NCBI GenBank assembly: GCA_013695335.1
Contig: JACDAR010000234.1
Span: forward strand, 1 to 6,016
Reading direction: 5' to 3'
DNA length: 6,016 nucleotides
From: Rubrobacter sp.
GTDB lineage: Bacteria > Actinomycetota > Rubrobacteria > Rubrobacterales > Rubrobacteraceae
Shown one piece after another: positions 3,881 through 6,016 of the stretch (position 1 is its first letter; each line of letters opens with the position of its first letter). The notes under the pieces were generated by a model. It saw only the letters and a program-made list of their open reading frames with translations, did not search any database and was not told the DNA's origin. The translations under genes were made by a program, and so were the position numbers.

Positions 3881-3922
3881 TCAGCGGGCGCCGTAGATGA
3901 CGGCCGAGGTGGTGCGGATTCA
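3881..3922 (-). pseudogene. Sugar transferase 3'-end remnant B
   Basis: On the minus strand this reads IRTTSAVIYG-AR and a TGA at 3883-3881, matching ARTLTAVIYGHGAR of the intact gene with a two-codon deletion of His-Gly. The run at 3890-3906 is identical to 3339-3355 of remnant A. It is the shortest remnant, sitting between hicB of module 4 and the Uma2 gene. Taken alone it would be marginal; the in-frame stop, orientation and shared run make it convincing. Confidence 0.72.
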
Positions 3923-4003
3923 GAAGCGTGAGATCAACCATACTGTAGACTGACGCCTGACGTACCAGCAAGGACGAGGCTCCACATCACGGGAGGTGTT
4001 CGT

Positions 4004-4645
4004 ATGGATACGTTGAAGAGTCCGCCGGAGCAGAAGGTGCTCCTGGAAAATGTAAGCTGGCAAACGTACGAGCGGCTTCTGGCCGAGCGTGAGGAACGCC
4101 GCAAGCCCCGTTTCTTCTACGACCAGGGGGCACTCGAAATCGTGAGCCCATCCACCGAACATGAGGCCATAAGCCGTACTGTCGCGTTGCTTGTTCAGTT
4201 GTTGACCGCCGAACTTGGGATCGACCTCTTCAGCGCGGGTTCTACTACCCTCAGGCGTGAGGATCTGGAGCGTGGCTTCGAACCCGACGAGTGCTTCTAT
4301 TTTTCGGAGAACGCCCGGCACGCGCGAAACGTGGGCGACATAGACCTCTCGACGGACCCGCCTCCGGATCTCATCGTGGAGATCGACATTACCAGCCCCT
4401 CCCTGAACAAGCTACCGACGTACGCCCGACTTGGTATCCCCGAGGTCTGGCGCTTCGCCGGAGGACGGGCGGAGATTCTGTTGCTAAACGCGAGCGGGGA
4501 CTACGAAGCTTCGTCTGCGCGAGCTAGCAGGGTATTGCCTTCCCTCATGGGCGAAGTCCTCGGGACTCTGGTCGAAGACGGCTTGAGGCTGAACCATCCT
4601 GAGTGGGTGCGAAGGGTGCGCCGTTGGGCGCACGAAAGCCACTGA
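4004..4645 (+). CDS. Uma2-family (DUF820) putative endonuclease
   Basis: This is a 213-residue protein of the Uma2 family, which has a PD-(D/E)xK nuclease-like fold and is usually of unknown target. Visible landmarks are the Thr/Tyr-rich start WQTYERLLAEREERRKPRFF (19-38), the LEIVSPSTEHE segment (44-54), GFEPDECFYF with acidic Glu93/Asp95 (91-100), PDLIVEIDITSPS with Asp122, Glu126 and Asp128 (121-133), Lys136 and YARLGIPEVWRF (140-151). These are the expected positions of the acidic and Lys active-site residues. The ATG at 4004 follows GGGAGGTG (3991-3998) at good spacing. It is the only non-TA cargo gene and points toward the convergent transferase, ending 52 bases from that gene's stop. 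No clear promoter was found in the 80 bases upstream. Confidence 0.88.
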   Translation: MDTLKSPPEQKVLLENVSWQTYERLLAEREERRKPRFFYDQGALEIVSPSTEHEAISRTVALLVQLLTAELGIDLFSAGSTTLRREDLERGFEPDECFYFSENARHARNVGDIDLSTDPPPDLIVEIDITSPSLNKLPTYARLGIPEVWRFAGGRAEILLLNASGDYEASSARASRVLPSLMGEVLGTLVEDGLRLNHPEWVRRVRRWAHESH

Positions 4646-4662
4646 AAGGCTCGTGGGAGGCC
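4645..4662 (-). terminator. Weak hairpin downstream of the transferase
   Basis: On the minus strand GGCCTC (4662-4657) can pair with GAGCC (4652-4648) with one bulge, followed by only three T residues (4647-4645). It lies about 36 bases after the transferase stop and could end its transcript, but it is short and partly overlaps the Uma2 stop. Confidence 0.25.
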
Positions 4663-4697
4663 GTGCGACCCTCAAGCGCGAACGTGCTACGAACTTT

Positions 4698-6016
4698 TTA
4701 GCGGGCGCCGTGGCCGTATATGACGGCGGTGAGGGTACGCGCCAGGATCACGAGGTCGAGCCACACTGACCAGTTGCGGACGTAGTAGGCGTCGAGGGTG
4801 ACGCGCTCCTCGTAGCTCGTGTCGTTGCGCCCGCTGACCTGCCACAGACCGCTGATGCCCGGCGTGACGCGCAGGTAGAGGTCGTACATGGCGTCGTAGC
4901 GTGGGATCTCCGCCTCCACGATGGGCCGCGGCCCGACCAGGCTCATCTCGCCACACAGCACGTTCCATAGCTGGGGCAACTCGTCCAGGCTGGTCTTCCT
5001 AAGGAAGCGACCCACGCGGGTTATGCGCGGGTCCTGGCGCAGCTTCTGCTCGTGTTCCCACTCGGCCCACAGCACCGGGTTCTCCTGCAAGTACTCGTCC
5101 AGCGCCTTCTCTGCGTCGGGGCGCATGGTGCGGAACTTCCAGCAGCGGAACGTAGCACCGCCCGTACCCTGCCGGTGCTGGCCGTAGAACACAGGCCCCC
5201 GGGAGTCCAGCTTCACCAGAACGGCAAGGGTCAGGAGCAGTGGGCTGATGGCAACTCCCCCAACGACAGCGCCGAAGAGGTCGAGGGCGCGCTTGGCTCG
5301 GCGGGAGGAGGGGTTGAGCAGGTTCTGTTTGATCTCCACTCCGAACACACCGGCCAGGTCGCGGGCGACTACCGTGGAGTTGGTTACCTCACCTAGCTCG
5401 GGCACCACTACCACCTGCCGGAACAGGAGGCCGGCCCAGTCGATGATCTCACCGAGCCCGGAGCGGTGGTCGCGGGGCATGGCGACGATCGCCGTGTCGA
5501 TGCCGTACAGGAGGGACATCCCCCCTGCGTCTTCGAGGGTTCCACCATAGGGTACGCCGTGCGTGTTTCCATCCACCTGAGACCTGTCGTCGAAGACAGC
5601 CACGGGTACGAAACCCAGGCCAGGTTCCTTGAGGAGTGCGGCAACAACGCGACCACCGGTCTGGTCCGCGCCCAGGATCACGACCGGCTTGCCCCACAGC
5701 CCGAGCCTCGTGATGCCGCGCCTGACGAAGTGGCGCGCGAGCGGCGCGAGCAGCGCCAGGCCAGCGAAGCCCCCGAACACGAGAAGACGCGAGAGGAGGT
5801 CCCCGACGTGCAGCGCCACCGCGAAGACTATGGTCACGGCGAGGGCTGAGGCGACGGCATACGTCTGGCGGCGCAGTTCCTCTGGGGAGTGGAGCCCGTA
5901 GCCAGGATACAGCCCGAGCATGGCGCGCAGTCCAACCCAGATCACGATGTTCGGCACGACGCTGAAAGCGGCGACGCCGGAGATCGTGGTGACACCCCAG
6001 ACGGACTGCACCACGG
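4698..6016 (-). CDS. WbaP-type polyprenyl-phosphate sugar-1-phosphate transferase (5' end outside window)
   Basis: This membrane enzyme starts exopolysaccharide or O-antigen repeat synthesis by moving a sugar-1-phosphate from a nucleotide sugar to undecaprenyl phosphate at the inner membrane face. Counting from a GTG at 6014 (438 residues), membrane helices occupy about 8-35, 52-70 and 76-96. A Rossmann-like CoA_binding_3 domain follows with VVILGADQTGGRV (111-123). The catalytic domain begins at KRALDLF (241-247) with a hydrophobic re-entrant helix (248-268), then RGPVFYGQHRQG (272-283), KFRTM (293-297), SLDELPQLWNV with the catalytic Asp344-Glu345 pair (342-352), SLVGPRP (358-364) and TPGISGLWQVSGR (384-396). 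The long segment before KLRQDPRITRVGRFLRKTS is characteristic of WbaP rather than smaller WcaJ-like relatives. The family usually has about 470-500 residues with more N-terminal helices, so the true start is probably beyond the window. The sugar cannot be told. Its last 16 codons recur in two remnants. Confidence 0.92.
   Translation of the reverse strand, partial: VVQSVWGVTTISGVAAFSVVPNIVIWVGLRAMLGLYPGYGLHSPEELRRQTYAVASALAVTIVFAVALHVGDLLSRLLVFGGFAGLALLAPLARHFVRRGITRLGLWGKPVVILGADQTGGRVVAALLKEPGLGFVPVAVFDDRSQVDGNTHGVPYGGTLEDAGGMSLLYGIDTAIVAMPRDHRSGLGEIIDWAGLLFRQVVVVPELGEVTNSTVVARDLAGVFGVEIKQNLLNPSSRRAKRALDLFGAVVGGVAISPLLLTLAVLVKLDSRGPVFYGQHRQGTGGATFRCWKFRTMRPDAEKALDEYLQENPVLWAEWEHEQKLRQDPRITRVGRFLRKTSLDELPQLWNVLCGEMSLVGPRPIVEAEIPRYDAMYDLYLRVTPGISGLWQVSGRNDTSYEERVTLDAYYVRNWSVWLDLVILARTLTAVIYGHGAR

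Noticed and set aside
3923..4003. Promoter of the Uma2 gene
   Set aside because: TTCAGA, CATACT and TAGACT hexamers are present, but no pair has acceptable spacing, so I did not annotate one.
423..4697. Chromosomal integron / attC cassette array
   Set aside because: The array of TA cassettes looks integron-like, but I see no attC-type imperfect hairpins, no integrase, mixed gene orientations, and the repeats are protein-coding gene ends.
423..4697. CRISPR array or insertion sequence
   Set aside because: There are no evenly spaced identical short repeats, no terminal inverted repeats with target duplications, and no transposase frame in either strand.
5052..5849. Several long plus-strand and minus-strand frames inside the transferase region
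   Set aside because: They are shadows caused by high G+C at third positions of the transferase gene, whose frame carries all the family motifs.

Overview
The window is high-G+C bacterial DNA and looks like the end of a cell-surface polysaccharide locus. Two exopolysaccharide genes point at each other. On the left (+ strand) is the 3' end of an O-antigen-ligase/polymerase-type membrane protein. On the right (- strand) is a nearly complete WbaP-type polyprenyl-phosphate sugar-1-phosphate transferase. The density of small HicAB-type modules and the protein style suggest an actinobacterium such as Rubrobacter, but this is inference and not settled by the sequence.

The roughly 4.3 kb between the two genes is packed with small toxin-antitoxin (TA) genes. 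From left to right these are: hicA-hicB (+, 582-1062); a hicB with a truncated hicA (-, 1350-1076); an orphan DUF433 antitoxin (-, 1637-1398); a RelB/Phd-like antitoxin with a frameshifted RelE toxin (+, 1921-2389); an intact hicB-hicA pair (-, 3040-2580); another intact hicB-hicA pair (-, 3788-3391); and a Uma2-family putative nuclease (+, 4004-4645). Three modules look complete, and three keep the antitoxin but have lost or broken the toxin.

The main observation is that the cargo genes are separated by decaying copies of the 3' ends of the two flanking polysaccharide genes. The ligase 3' end occurs four times (in the gene, then at 1688-1811, 2412-2511 and 3106-3245), and at least two of the extra copies are followed by a terminator. 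The transferase 3' end occurs three times (in the gene, then at 3881-3922 and 3303-3376). The layout is [ligase 3'] cargo [ligase 3'] cargo [ligase 3'] cargo [ligase 3'] // [transferase 3'] cargo [transferase 3'] cargo [transferase 3']. The innermost remnants face each other across about 57 bp at 3246-3302, which may be the ancestral junction between the two convergent genes. This looks like serial insertion of TA cassettes at gene 3' ends, each restoring or duplicating the end it entered. No integrase, transposase, attC or tRNA is visible in the window.

Most modules also have a short inverted repeat at or just after a plausible -10 box. The sequence differs from module to module, as expected if each TA complex represses its own promoter.
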